From: UMGS1052 sp045580005
GTDB taxonomy: Bacteria; Bacillota; Clostridia; Oscillospirales; CAG-382
NCBI GenBank assembly: GCA_045580005.1
Contig: JAZNMZ010000093.1
Location: 1 to 51,111 of the forward strand
Reading direction: 5' to 3'
Length of the DNA: 51,111 bases
The notes under the pieces were generated by a model that worked only from the letters and a program-made list of their open reading frames with translations, did not search any database and was not told the origin of the DNA. This document shows positions 33,705 through 41,472 of the stretch, in pieces. The position numbers and the translations under genes were made by a program. Numbering within the stretch: position 1 is the stretch's first letter; every line of letters begins with the position of its first letter.

Positions 33705-33733
33705 ATTATATCATATATGTAACTTTTTGTCGA
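33705..33733 (-). promoter_or_regulatory. Promoter-like sequence pointing from the element into the spoVT remnant
   Basis: Minus strand TCGACA (33733-33728), 17 bases, TATAAT (33710-33705). It is inside the element, between the recombinase terminator and the junction, and would transcribe outward across the junction. Confidence 0.55.
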
Positions 33734-33761
33734 GTCGTTTTCTTAAAATTTTCAAGAACAA

Positions 33762-33802
33762 AAGAAAAACGCTAACCCAAAAACAAATTTCAGGTTAGCG
33801 TA
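33762..33802 (-). terminator. Terminator of the serine recombinase operon
   Basis: Minus strand CGCTAACC / GGTTAGCG (33800-33770) with a 15-base loop, then TTTTTC; it lies 4 bases after the recombinase stop. Confidence 0.8.
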
Positions 33803-33806
33803 TGCT

Positions 33807-35414
33807 TTAAGATTTTGTACCATCAATTATATCAAAGAGTTCAGTTATACTGCTTTTGAGGAAGATGGTAACAACCTTATCTTCATCAACCATAATCTTC
33901 TCAATAATCAGACCAATATCTTCTTCTGTGAATTCTTCCTTAGAAAGAAGCATATCAAAGATTTCAAGTATTCTCTCAATGTTCTTCTTGACTTCCTTCT
34001 TCTTCTGACTATCGACTTCAAGATACCCTATCTGTTCTTCAAAAAGTTTGATTTTGGACATCAGTTCAGCATCAACCTCATCAAATGTCTGAGAAATGAG
34101 TTCTTCATTATCAGGATTTCTTGCAATCTGCTTGATTCTCTGCTTTGTACTTTCAGCAAGTTCAGACTTTGCATCAGCAAGACTTTTTTCAAGTCTTAAA
34201 ATACTCTCTCGGTTTTGCTCAATTCTTTCCTTGCTATGCTCCACATCAAGTCCTGCAATCTCATTTTTAAGATTGTCCCTGATAGTTGTTATATAAGACT
34301 TGATATGCTCATTTAAAGCACTACGGTGAATATGGTGAGATGTACAACCTTTAAGACCTCTTCTGTGATATGAACCACAGATATATCCGTGAGGTCTTTT
34401 GGGATTAGATGTCGTGAACATTGGTGCTCCACAGTCAGCACAGTAAAGTTTTCCAACATAGGGATTTGGATACTTCTTAACACCTTTGTAATGGACATTA
34501 CCACGGGTAGATGCTATTTCCTGTGCCTTTTCAAAGACCTCCTTTGAAATGATTGGTTCATGGAAATCCTCAAAAACATAATTGTCCTTTTTATCTACAC
34601 GAACATCTTTCTTGTTAATACCTGCCCTTTTCCATACCCTTTGTCGGAGAGTGCCAACATAAAAGTCATTAGAGAGAATTGTTGATACCGACACATGACT
34701 CCAAATACGACTAGGTTTAATCTTTGAGGAATCAGCACCTTTTTCTTCAAGGTGTTTCTTCATAAGTGCCTTGCCTGTGGGATAGTTATGTTCTGTTAAG
34801 TAATGCGCAATCCTTTTATAACCGTACCCTTGGATATACAGGTCAAATATTATTCTAACTACCTCTGCTCCCACTTCATCAATACAGAATGTGTTTTTCT
34901 TGTATGGGTGCAAATAGTAACCGTATGGAGCATTACAAATCCATTCAGCATTCTTTTGACGATTTCCAACAACTTCACGCACCTTTTTGCTCGTTTCGGT
35001 GACAGGTCTTTCATTCATAAGGAATGTCATCTGAATATTCAACCAAGCATCATTGGTTGGAAAGTCAATGTTATCTGAAATTGAAATAATACGTATGTTG
35101 TTATCACGTAGTTGTTCAAGTTCATAAAGTCCAAGACTGTTTCTTCTTGAAAAACGTGAAAAGTCTTTTACAATAAGTATGTTGTAATGTCCTGAGAACA
35201 GTAATCGTCTCATTTCCTGATAACCTTCTCTTTGTTCAAAGGTGTATCCTGACCTGTCTCTGTCCTCAAAGTAATCGACAGGTGTATTGGGGAATTTTGA
35301 ACTCACAAAATCTGCAATAATGCTTTTTTGGTTCTCAATAGACACATTGGGATTATCAAGTTCATCATCAACTGATATTCTTGCATATGCCGCAATTCTG
35401 TCATTTGTTGGCAT
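33807..35414 (-). CDS. Large serine recombinase
   Basis: A 535-residue site-specific recombinase. The N-terminal resolvase catalytic domain has the nucleophile Ser14 in AYARISVDD, then IVKDFSRFSRRN and the recombinase domain (APYGYYLHP, RIAHYLTEHNYPTG). A zinc-ribbon domain follows (YCADCGAPMF, then CGSYHRRGLKGC), and a coiled coil at about residues 380-470. This is the integrase/transposase type of Tn5397-, Tn4451- and skin-like elements. ATG 35414 is chosen because GGAAGGTGG precedes it; an ATG at 35462 has no ribosome site. It is the nearest gene to the spoVT break and is probably responsible for integration and excision. Confidence 0.92.
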   Translation of the reverse strand: MPTNDRIAAYARISVDDELDNPNVSIENQKSIIADFVSSKFPNTPVDYFEDRDRSGYTFEQREGYQEMRRLLFSGHYNILIVKDFSRFSRRNSLGLYELEQLRDNNIRIISISDNIDFPTNDAWLNIQMTFLMNERPVTETSKKVREVVGNRQKNAEWICNAPYGYYLHPYKKNTFCIDEVGAEVVRIIFDLYIQGYGYKRIAHYLTEHNYPTGKALMKKHLEEKGADSSKIKPSRIWSHVSVSTILSNDFYVGTLRQRVWKRAGINKKDVRVDKKDNYVFEDFHEPIISKEVFEKAQEIASTRGNVHYKGVKKYPNPYVGKLYCADCGAPMFTTSNPKRPHGYICGSYHRRGLKGCTSHHIHRSALNEHIKSYITTIRDNLKNEIAGLDVEHSKERIEQNRESILRLEKSLADAKSELAESTKQRIKQIARNPDNEELISQTFDEVDAELMSKIKLFEEQIGYLEVDSQKKKEVKKNIERILEIFDMLLSKEEFTEEDIGLIIEKIMVDEDKVVTIFLKSSITELFDIIDGTKS

Positions 35415-35492
35415 GACGCCACCTTCCTTTCTTTTTCTAAAAATATAGTCAGCATCTTCCATAGATTGAGAAAATGCTGACTTCTATGTACA

Positions 35493-35514
35493 GGTTACGC
35501 CGTATGACGTAACC
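35493..35514. repeat. Short inverted repeat upstream of the recombinase
   Basis: GGTTACG / CGTAACC around an 8-base centre, about 30 bases upstream of the longer recombinase frame and about 20 bases after the previous gene. No T-run follows in either direction, so a protein-binding site is more likely than a terminator; nothing proves either. Confidence 0.4.
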
Positions 35515-35534
35515 CTTGTTCTTTTGCATAAATC

Positions 35535-35756
35535 TCAACTAACATTTGCAAAACATGGTTTCATCTGTGCATCAAGCAAAGTAGTAATGGTTGGAAGTAG
35601 AGGTTTTGTTCCGCCTACGAATACGCAAATGCTGTAAGCATCTTTGTACTGTGAAACAATGCTCTTGTATTCTTCTGCATTCTTATAGTTCTGCTTTTCA
35701 CTGCTATCAACCCAAATTTCCACTTTTTTTGCTTCTTTATTGAACTTTATATTCAT
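35535..35756 (-). CDS. Small element protein of unknown function
   Basis: A 73-residue protein with a strong ribosome site (AAAGGAGGAACG before ATG 35756). It begins with a lysine-rich beta-strand pattern (KFNKEAKKVEIWVDSSEKQN), followed by an amphipathic helix and a hydrophobic ICVFVGG strand, and ends in CFANVS. I do not recognise the family. Small proteins at this place, directly before the serine recombinase, can be recombination directionality factors, but no feature of the sequence proves that here. Confidence 0.6.
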   Translation of the reverse strand: MNIKFNKEAKKVEIWVDSSEKQNYKNAEEYKSIVSQYKDAYSICVFVGGTKPLLPTITTLLDAQMKPCFANVS

Positions 35757-35910
35757 AGCGTTCCTCCTTTGCTTATATTAAATAAGGTGATAACACCGTT
35801 ATTTTCCGTCTGTCAATATTTTGCTCTTTTACATAATATTTATTCAGCAGACGGAAAACACCTTGATGTTATGGCAGTTTTGGATAGATACTGCCAAACT
35901 ATATGTAAGA

Positions 35911-36180
35911 TTATTTTTTCAATCTTTTAAGTGCCTCTCTACCACTTTCAGTGACTGTATATTTTCTGCATTTCTGAGGTACTTTTTCCACATATCCCAA
36001 TTCGGAAAGGACACAAATGCTTCTTTGTACTTTCCCACGTGAAATACTAAGGATTTCTGCCATCTCCTCCTGTGAAAAAGAACAATATGTTTCGCCGCCA
36101 TAAACAGTTCTTCTGTTCAAAGACATAAATTTGAGCACCTTCATGCTGTTTTCATAACAATTTTTATAAACTTTTTTCAT
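35911..36180 (-). CDS. Winged-helix DNA-binding protein
   Basis: An 89-residue protein. FSQEEMAEILSISRGKVQRSICVLSELGYVEKV is a clear winged helix-turn-helix with recognition helix GKVQRSICVL, and KYTVTESGREALKRL is the wing and end helix of the MarR/replication-initiation type. Start ATG 36180 has AAGGAGG 10 bases before it and overlaps the ArdC-like gene by 17 bases. It may regulate the methylase-recombinase operon in which it stands; the target is unknown. Confidence 0.75.
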   Translation of the reverse strand: MKKVYKNCYENSMKVLKFMSLNRRTVYGGETYCSFSQEEMAEILSISRGKVQRSICVLSELGYVEKVPQKCRKYTVTESGREALKRLKK

Positions 36181-37042
36181 AGTATAGTTCCTCCTTAGTT
36201 TCATTATTATTTAAGATATAATCAACTGCTTTCTGTGCCTTGCTACTTGCCTGAACAATCAAGCGGTTATCATTTTGCAAGACTTGTAACCAATTTTGTA
36301 TGTATGCCGCTGAATTTTCAAATGCATCAGGGGTTTCTATATCGCAAGCATGACATAATGCCGCTGCCCCGATCTCAGCAACTAACTCTTCCTTAGCATA
36401 CTCATCTCTTTGTTTCAATACAGAACCTTTGCCAATTCTGTCAAAACGGGACTTATGACCCGTACTATGCACAATTTCATGGAACACTGTGCTGTAATAG
36501 TCTGCCTCGTTTGAAAATTGCTCCATCAAAGGTATTGTTATAGCATCTTCTGTTGGATTGTAGAATGCTCTATCAGATGCTTTGATGTTAAGACTGACAC
36601 CGCTTCGGGAGATATAGTCCTCAATGACCTTTTCAGCATCTTCACAGGGAGAGAGGATTTCCATCTCTTCTTCAATGCTGAGAGGTTTGATGCCTGTGGT
36701 TTGGTCTATGTGAAAAACTCTGTAATAACGTAGTACAGGGATTGTTTTCACCTTGTCATCATCATCTTCATCTTGCACCCTTAAAAGTTTCCAAAACACC
36801 ACAATACTTGACTTTTCACCCTCATTGACATAACCACCAAGTTGGATGATTTGCTTATATGTCAACCATTCTCCTGCCTTTCCGAGAAGTAATTGGTTTA
36901 GTAAACTATAAGGTTTCTTCATATGGCGACTATACGCACCATTACGAGTACCTGCCCATGGTTTCCTCCATGGTATGACACCTTGGGTTAAAAGAAGAAT
37001 GATTCTTTGAGTAATTAACTCATATATATTAAAATCTGACAT
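36164..37042 (-). CDS. ardC: ArdC-like antirestriction protein
   Basis: A 292-residue protein with the two parts of ArdC: an N-terminal ssDNA-binding domain (GVIPWRKPW, SRHMKKPYSLLNQLLL, WLTYKQIIQLGG, VVFWKLL) and a C-terminal zincin-like metalloprotease domain with HEIVHSTGH and, later, the glutamate in EELVAEIGAAAL. Plasmid-borne ArdC proteins shield incoming single-stranded DNA from restriction during transfer. ATG 37042 has GGGAGG before it, so the in-frame start at 37087 is discarded. Standing beside two methyltransferases it completes an anti-restriction set. Confidence 0.88.
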   Translation of the reverse strand: MSDFNIYELITQRIILLLTQGVIPWRKPWAGTRNGAYSRHMKKPYSLLNQLLLGKAGEWLTYKQIIQLGGYVNEGEKSSIVVFWKLLRVQDEDDDDKVKTIPVLRYYRVFHIDQTTGIKPLSIEEEMEILSPCEDAEKVIEDYISRSGVSLNIKASDRAFYNPTEDAITIPLMEQFSNEADYYSTVFHEIVHSTGHKSRFDRIGKGSVLKQRDEYAKEELVAEIGAAALCHACDIETPDAFENSAAYIQNWLQVLQNDNRLIVQASSKAQKAVDYILNNNETKEELYYEKSL

Positions 37043-37108
37043 AATTTTTGTTCCTCCCTTCGGGGGCGGAATGTCTTGCCGCCCCATTATAAAGATGATT
37101 ATATGTAG

Positions 37109-38257
37109 TTATTGACTATCCTTGTTTGCCTCATCAACGACCTTGCCTAACGCCTTCTCGAATGCGCCAATTCCACTGAAAAGTGAAAGCGCACGGGAGT
37201 CTTCAAATAAGTATGGCATAGCATCAAAGAGTTGTTTTAAAACAAGGTAGATAACATCGACTACAATGCTGTTGCCTGCTTGTTTATAGATGGCAGTTTT
37301 GCCACAGAGTTTAGATGCTTTTTCATAATCGGCATCATCAAAACCCATAAATCTGTATGCTTCATTGGGTTTTAATCTTCTAATGGCATACTTTTTGCCG
37401 TCAGGAGTATCTACTGTCTGTAAAACAATAGTACTTGGATTAGATGCTCTGAGAGCAGGGGCATATTTGATGCCGACCTGATGGTCATTCCAACCTGACT
37501 TACAAGCAGGTCTGTAAATGCCTTTATCTGAAACAACAATGGCATCTGCTTCTCTTACAAGATTCACTCTTGTGTAGGGGGAAATTGTCTCATCTACAAC
37601 AATTCTTTCGTCTGTGTTTGCAAACAAATGAGAACAGTCATCAAGAAGAGCATTTAAAACCTTGCCATCTTCAACTGTTTCAGGAAACTTGAACTTGCCA
37701 TTATCCACATCCTTACGGATGATTAAACAGATAACTCTTTTTCTTGACTGAGGAATACCATAGTCCTTAGCATTCATAACCTTTGTGTAAATGTTATAAC
37801 CAAGACTTTCAATCTTGCCCTTGAAAAGGTCAAATGATGCCTTAAATCTTTTACTTGCAAGATTTGCCACATTTTCAAACATTGCAACCTTTGGTCTTGT
37901 ATGTTTGAAGATGTTTAACCAATATACAATGAGTGAAGATTCACTTTTCTTGATATCCTTGGATTTGCAGTGAGGACACTCAGGTTCATCAAGGTTTTCA
38001 AGTTCCAATGGGTCAAAAGCATGACTGCACTCATTGCAAGTCCATTTAGAACCGTCTAACTTTCCTGCCGTTGAGAAACTTTGACAGGGACTTCCACCGA
38101 AGAGGAAGTTTATAAAATCAAGTTCAAATGGGTTTATCTTGGTAATATCACCGAGATTCTTGGATTTGTCTATACCGTGAATTGCACAGTATACGTCTAT
38201 TGCCTTTGGGTCAATCTCTGAAAAATTGACCATCATAACGTTATATGGAATTTGCAT
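37109..38257 (-). CDS. Circularly permuted C5-cytosine DNA methyltransferase
   Basis: A 382-residue C5-MTase with all main motifs but in a permuted order. Residue 14 (SEID) is motif II; GGSPCQS with catalytic Cys58 is motif IV; ENV 128-130 motif VI; QSRKR 170-174 motif VIII; RRLKPNEAYRFMGF (about 293-306) motif IX; QAGNS 326-330 motif X. The S-adenosylmethionine motif I, normally at the N-terminus, is at the C-terminus (ALSLFSGIGAFEKAL, 356-370). AGGAGG stands before ATG 38257 and no motif I is encoded upstream, so this is not a mis-called start. A CxxC...CxxC insertion (Cys74, 77, 94, 97) looks like a zinc ribbon. No cognate endonuclease is nearby. Confidence 0.88.
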   Translation of the reverse strand: MQIPYNVMMVNFSEIDPKAIDVYCAIHGIDKSKNLGDITKINPFELDFINFLFGGSPCQSFSTAGKLDGSKWTCNECSHAFDPLELENLDEPECPHCKSKDIKKSESSLIVYWLNIFKHTRPKVAMFENVANLASKRFKASFDLFKGKIESLGYNIYTKVMNAKDYGIPQSRKRVICLIIRKDVDNGKFKFPETVEDGKVLNALLDDCSHLFANTDERIVVDETISPYTRVNLVREADAIVVSDKGIYRPACKSGWNDHQVGIKYAPALRASNPSTIVLQTVDTPDGKKYAIRRLKPNEAYRFMGFDDADYEKASKLCGKTAIYKQAGNSIVVDVIYLVLKQLFDAMPYLFEDSRALSLFSGIGAFEKALGKVVDEANKDSQ

Positions 38258-38293
38258 TTTGCATACCTCCTAAAAATTTTTATTTTTTTAGAA

Positions 38294-38309
38294 GGTAAAG
38301 CGCTTTACC
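38294..38309. repeat. Perfect 16-bp palindrome between the two methylase genes
   Basis: GGTAAAGCGCTTTACC is fully self-complementary. It lies in the 151-base gap between the two methyltransferase genes, about 37 bases before the cytosine-methylase start. No T-run follows on either strand, so an operator or RNA-processing hairpin is more likely than a terminator. Confidence 0.5.
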
Positions 38310-38408
38310 GAGTACAATGGGGTTAATTACGTCCCTTGCTTCTATTTTTTCTATGTAAAACCATTGTCAGAGGTAGCCAATCTCTGATATGGTGTTGTCT
38401 TTTAGTGT

Positions 38409-39764
38409 TTAACAAAGTTGTCCTGTATATTGGTCAGGTGAAGGAGTGTTTTCACACCGAACGGCATCTAAGCAGAATGGGATTTTTGCCATGTCATGCT
38501 CGTATGCAATAAAGTGTCTGCCTTCATCCTGACACACTTTGATGCTTGTCCCATATCCGCCATAGCAAAATACGGTATCGCCCTCCAAAGAGGAATTGAC
38601 GACTATGCGTCTCATCAACTCATACGAGATAGTATCCTGATACGGCAGCGCCATATCTCTGTCATCTTCGTAGTACTTCTTCTTGGTGGCATAAGACCCG
38701 TACAGTTTTACACCGCCTTTACGGAAGAAAAGCAGATACTTAGTACCATCACTTTGGAAGTTGCCTATTATGTCAAACTGATAGTCCTGCTTCTTGAAAT
38801 ACATAAGTACTTCCGAGAACTGTTTCATGGTAGTCATTATGTAGAAGTTGGGTTTCTTCTGCTTTGCAATGACTTTTTCAAAGAGTTCGTAAGGAATATC
38901 AGCATCTTTCTCACAAATGTCAAAGTATGCCATATCAATACCACAACCTTCTATAAGAGCGAAAGTAGTAGGTGTATATGGAATATCAAGGAGCATACTT
39001 AAAGGTTCAGGTTTACGATCGTACTCAGGGTGTTCTGCAAGAGCGCTCTCTATTCTCTTGTTACATATATTGAAATATTTTTCATCAATTTCAAAACCAC
39101 AAAAATATCTACCTGTCTCGATACATGCAACTGCTGTTGAACCCGAACCCATGAATGGGTCAATAACCACATCATTTGGTTTGGTAACTGCCTTAATCAT
39201 ATCTGCAAGTTGATTTGTGTATTTCATCGTAGGGTGATATAGGTCGCTGTCTTTTTTTACATGTACCTTTGGGGTAATGTAGTGGTCTGTAACAAGATGA
39301 ATATCCTCGGCGATTTCCCTTTCACAAACAAAAATAATGTATTCTGTACTATTGAGATATTTATTGTTACAAAGGAAAGGACAGCAATTTGTCTTATTCC
39401 AAGTGAGAAGTTGTATATCAACATTCATATCTGCAAAATAATCAATATACATAGGTATCTGATTTTTTGAGCAGAAGAAAAATGCCTTAATATCACGAAG
39501 CACTCTCATGCACTCATCAAGTACCTGCCTGTTAAAACCATTGGACATAAACCCGATTTCATCAAGGAACGCTGCATCCTTAGCGGCACCTGTGTTCTTG
39601 CTCTTTAATTCCAATTCGTAGGGTGGGTCAGAGATTATAACATCTACTGATTTGTCGGGAATCATTCTAAGCCCTTCTAAGCAGTCCATGTTATATACTC
39701 TTTGTACTTCAAGTTCTGACTGTATTCTCCAATTTTTAAATTCTTCTCTATTTCTTACTCTCAT
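38409..39764 (-). CDS. Beta-class DNA methyltransferase with a degenerate second copy
   Basis: A 451-residue protein. The first half is a complete class-beta amino-methyltransferase: catalytic DPPY at residues 46-49, variable region, then the S-adenosylmethionine site DPFMGSGST at 202-210 and GFEIDE. It would methylate adenine N6 or cytosine N4. The second half repeats the layout without catalytic residues: GIDMAYFDI (about 275-283) where DPPY would be, and DTVFCYGGYGTSIKV (396-410) with YEHD where the cofactor site would be. The second copy may serve target recognition or dimer contact. AGGAAG precedes ATG 39764. It is first in the leftward methylase-ardC-recombinase operon. No endonuclease is adjacent. 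Confidence 0.85.
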   Translation of the reverse strand: MRVRNREEFKNWRIQSELEVQRVYNMDCLEGLRMIPDKSVDVIISDPPYELELKSKNTGAAKDAAFLDEIGFMSNGFNRQVLDECMRVLRDIKAFFFCSKNQIPMYIDYFADMNVDIQLLTWNKTNCCPFLCNNKYLNSTEYIIFVCEREIAEDIHLVTDHYITPKVHVKKDSDLYHPTMKYTNQLADMIKAVTKPNDVVIDPFMGSGSTAVACIETGRYFCGFEIDEKYFNICNKRIESALAEHPEYDRKPEPLSMLLDIPYTPTTFALIEGCGIDMAYFDICEKDADIPYELFEKVIAKQKKPNFYIMTTMKQFSEVLMYFKKQDYQFDIIGNFQSDGTKYLLFFRKGGVKLYGSYATKKKYYEDDRDMALPYQDTISYELMRRIVVNSSLEGDTVFCYGGYGTSIKVCQDEGRHFIAYEHDMAKIPFCLDAVRCENTPSPDQYTGQLC

Positions 39765-39842
39765 ATCAAAATCTTCCTTTCTGTTTTGGTGTCAGGAACG
39801 TTTTTGTGTTTCCTGCTGTACTCTTATTAAACCATATCCAGG

Positions 39843-39870
39843 ATTATATTTCATCGGCGACAGATGTTAA
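39843..39870 (-). promoter_or_regulatory. Promoter of the methylase-recombinase operon
   Basis: Minus strand TTAACA (39870-39865), 16 bases, TATAAT (39848-39843). The inverted repeat at 39872-39915 begins one base upstream of this -35. Confidence 0.7.
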
Positions 39871-39871
39871 T

Positions 39872-39915
39872 ATATTCTCAATTTATACTCATTTGTGTTG
39901 TATAGTTGAGAATAT
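39872..39915. promoter_or_regulatory. Candidate operator between divergent transcription units
   Basis: ATATTCTCAA (39872-39881) and TTGAGAATAT (39906-39915) are a perfect 10-bp inverted repeat, with a further half-site ATGAGAATA at 39927-39935. It lies between the promoters of the methylase operon and the 465-residue regulator-like gene, so the regulator is a candidate to bind it. Confidence 0.5.
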
Positions 39916-39950
39916 TTACATATAAATGAGAATAAAATCGCCCTTTTCTA

Positions 39951-39979
39951 TTGAAAATCAGGTTAAAATGTGGTATTAT
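39951..39979 (+). promoter_or_regulatory. Promoter of the 465-residue HTH-like gene
   Basis: TTGAAA (39951-39956), 17 bases, TATTAT (39974-39979). It overlaps the longest open frame, which supports a translation start further down at 40014. Confidence 0.65.
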
Positions 39980-40013
39980 AATTAAAAATAGCGTTTGCAA
40001 AGGCGGGGATTTT

Positions 40014-41411
40014 TTGAGAAGCAGATATAAATTAACCAAAAATTTGTCGAATTTAATCAATGACATTCGCGAATCATATATGGGATATACTCATGAAGAG
40101 TTTGCTGATATTTTGGACATAGAACCATCAGCAAGTTATTACATGTGTAAAAATATAAGAATGAACACAATCACACCCGAAAAGTTATTTGCGGTTTTTG
40201 CAATAGATTACAATGTTCATCTTTTTATACGCAAATACAGTCAGATGGAAAATATCTTGACCCAAGCAATTGAAAATAAGAGAATGCCAGAGAAGATGAC
40301 ACTGAGAAAACTTTTCAAGAATAAGGCGAAGATTATAGAAAGAAATAATCCAACATTATGCAAACCACCCGTTAGCATCTTCAAAGAACAAAAATGCTAC
40401 ACTGATGGGTATAGCGATACGTTATTTAATGAAAATCTCTTCCCCGAGGAATTGAGATATGTAAAAATACCTGAATTTAAAGATATAGAAATTGTTCAAG
40501 AATTATCTTTGGGAACACTTTCCAATGAGGATGTAATAAAAGAAGCAACACAACTAAAAAGTGAATTTGAGCGTATTCAATCACATATTGTTAAACGGAT
40601 AGAAGGAATTCTTTACAGAGAAAATCAAAATTATCTAAAACAAGAATATTGGTTGTTTGCTATGTATTTTCTTTATAAAGAGGTTACAGTTGCACCAACC
40701 TGTTATGAATTTATAAAAAACAGTTACTTGCAAAAAGGGCAAAAAGAAGTTAGTTGGTTGCCAATTTTCAAAATCCTCGGTAGAAATGAACACATGCCTA
40801 ATTCTGCCGACTATGAAGATGATGATTTTATATATTTTCGTGATAGAAAAGAAAACGATATAAGCAAAGAGAATTACCCTGTATTTTATTACAAATATAG
40901 AACTAGTTATAAAGATGGCAACTCAGCAACGCTAAAAAATTATTTTCTCAATTATTATGATGAAGAACTCGGAAATGCTTGCCAATTAAAATTCAAACTC
41001 GTTCATCTTTTTTCTATTATCAATCATCATTATTTGAGCAAAGGAACAACCGAAAACGAGGCATTTAAGATGACTTGCATAAAACTTCATCTTGAAAATA
41101 TTGAGTTGCCATTTTGGAAATTAGATTTATTTGAATTGCCAAAAAGAAAATCTAATAGGAATTTAATTTCGCAGGCATCCGATTTTTGTGAGTATGTAAA
41201 AGCATATTTTGATGATCACGCAATATCTGAAAAAGAAACCGAGTTACTTAGATTTAGAAATAACCTTGTAGCATTGGAAACTAGATTTTTTGATGTTATT
41301 GCAGTTGATTTTGAGTTTATAAAACGACTTGGTACAAGTTATGACGCTGAATTAACTGAAAAAATCAACAATGTGACCCAAAAGTATAAAGAGGACAATC
41401 TACTCGACTAA
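40014..41411 (+). CDS. Large protein with N-terminal HTH-like region, unknown family
   Basis: A 465-residue protein I do not recognise as a whole. The first 60 residues (ESYMGYTHEEFADILDIEP, then ITPEKLFAVFAIDY) look like a Cro/C1-type helix-turn-helix with altered recognition helix. The rest is mostly alpha-helical, rich in Lys, Glu, Asn and aromatic residues, with no membrane segment or enzyme motif. TTG 40014 is chosen as start because AAAGGCGGGG lies before it and the promoter overlaps longer frames. It is divergent from the methylase operon with a shared inverted-repeat region, suggesting control of that operon. Codon use is strongly AT-biased. Confidence 0.7.
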   Translation: MRSRYKLTKNLSNLINDIRESYMGYTHEEFADILDIEPSASYYMCKNIRMNTITPEKLFAVFAIDYNVHLFIRKYSQMENILTQAIENKRMPEKMTLRKLFKNKAKIIERNNPTLCKPPVSIFKEQKCYTDGYSDTLFNENLFPEELRYVKIPEFKDIEIVQELSLGTLSNEDVIKEATQLKSEFERIQSHIVKRIEGILYRENQNYLKQEYWLFAMYFLYKEVTVAPTCYEFIKNSYLQKGQKEVSWLPIFKILGRNEHMPNSADYEDDDFIYFRDRKENDISKENYPVFYYKYRTSYKDGNSATLKNYFLNYYDEELGNACQLKFKLVHLFSIINHHYLSKGTTENEAFKMTCIKLHLENIELPFWKLDLFELPKRKSNRNLISQASDFCEYVKAYFDDHAISEKETELLRFRNNLVALETRFFDVIAVDFEFIKRLGTSYDAELTEKINNVTQKYKEDNLLD

Positions 41412-41422
41412 CAAGGAAAAAT

Positions 41423-41470
41423 AAACCTCCCGTTTAAATCAGAATCAACTGATTATGAAGGGAGGTTTTT
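41423..41470 (+). promoter_or_regulatory. Hairpin containing the ribosome site of the next gene
   Basis: AAACCTCCC (41423-41431) pairs with GGGAGGTTT (41460-41468); an inner stem AATCAG/CTGATT (41437-41454) extends it, and TTTTT follows. It looks like the terminator of the upstream gene, but its right arm contains the GGGAGG of the following gene, whose ATG is at 41473. It may work as an attenuator or translational switch. Confidence 0.6.
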
Positions 41471-41472
41471 AC

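Noticed and set aside
35415..35462. Longer N-terminus for the serine recombinase
   Set aside because: No ribosome site before ATG 35462, and the protein family begins right before the catalytic Ser region as given by ATG 35414.
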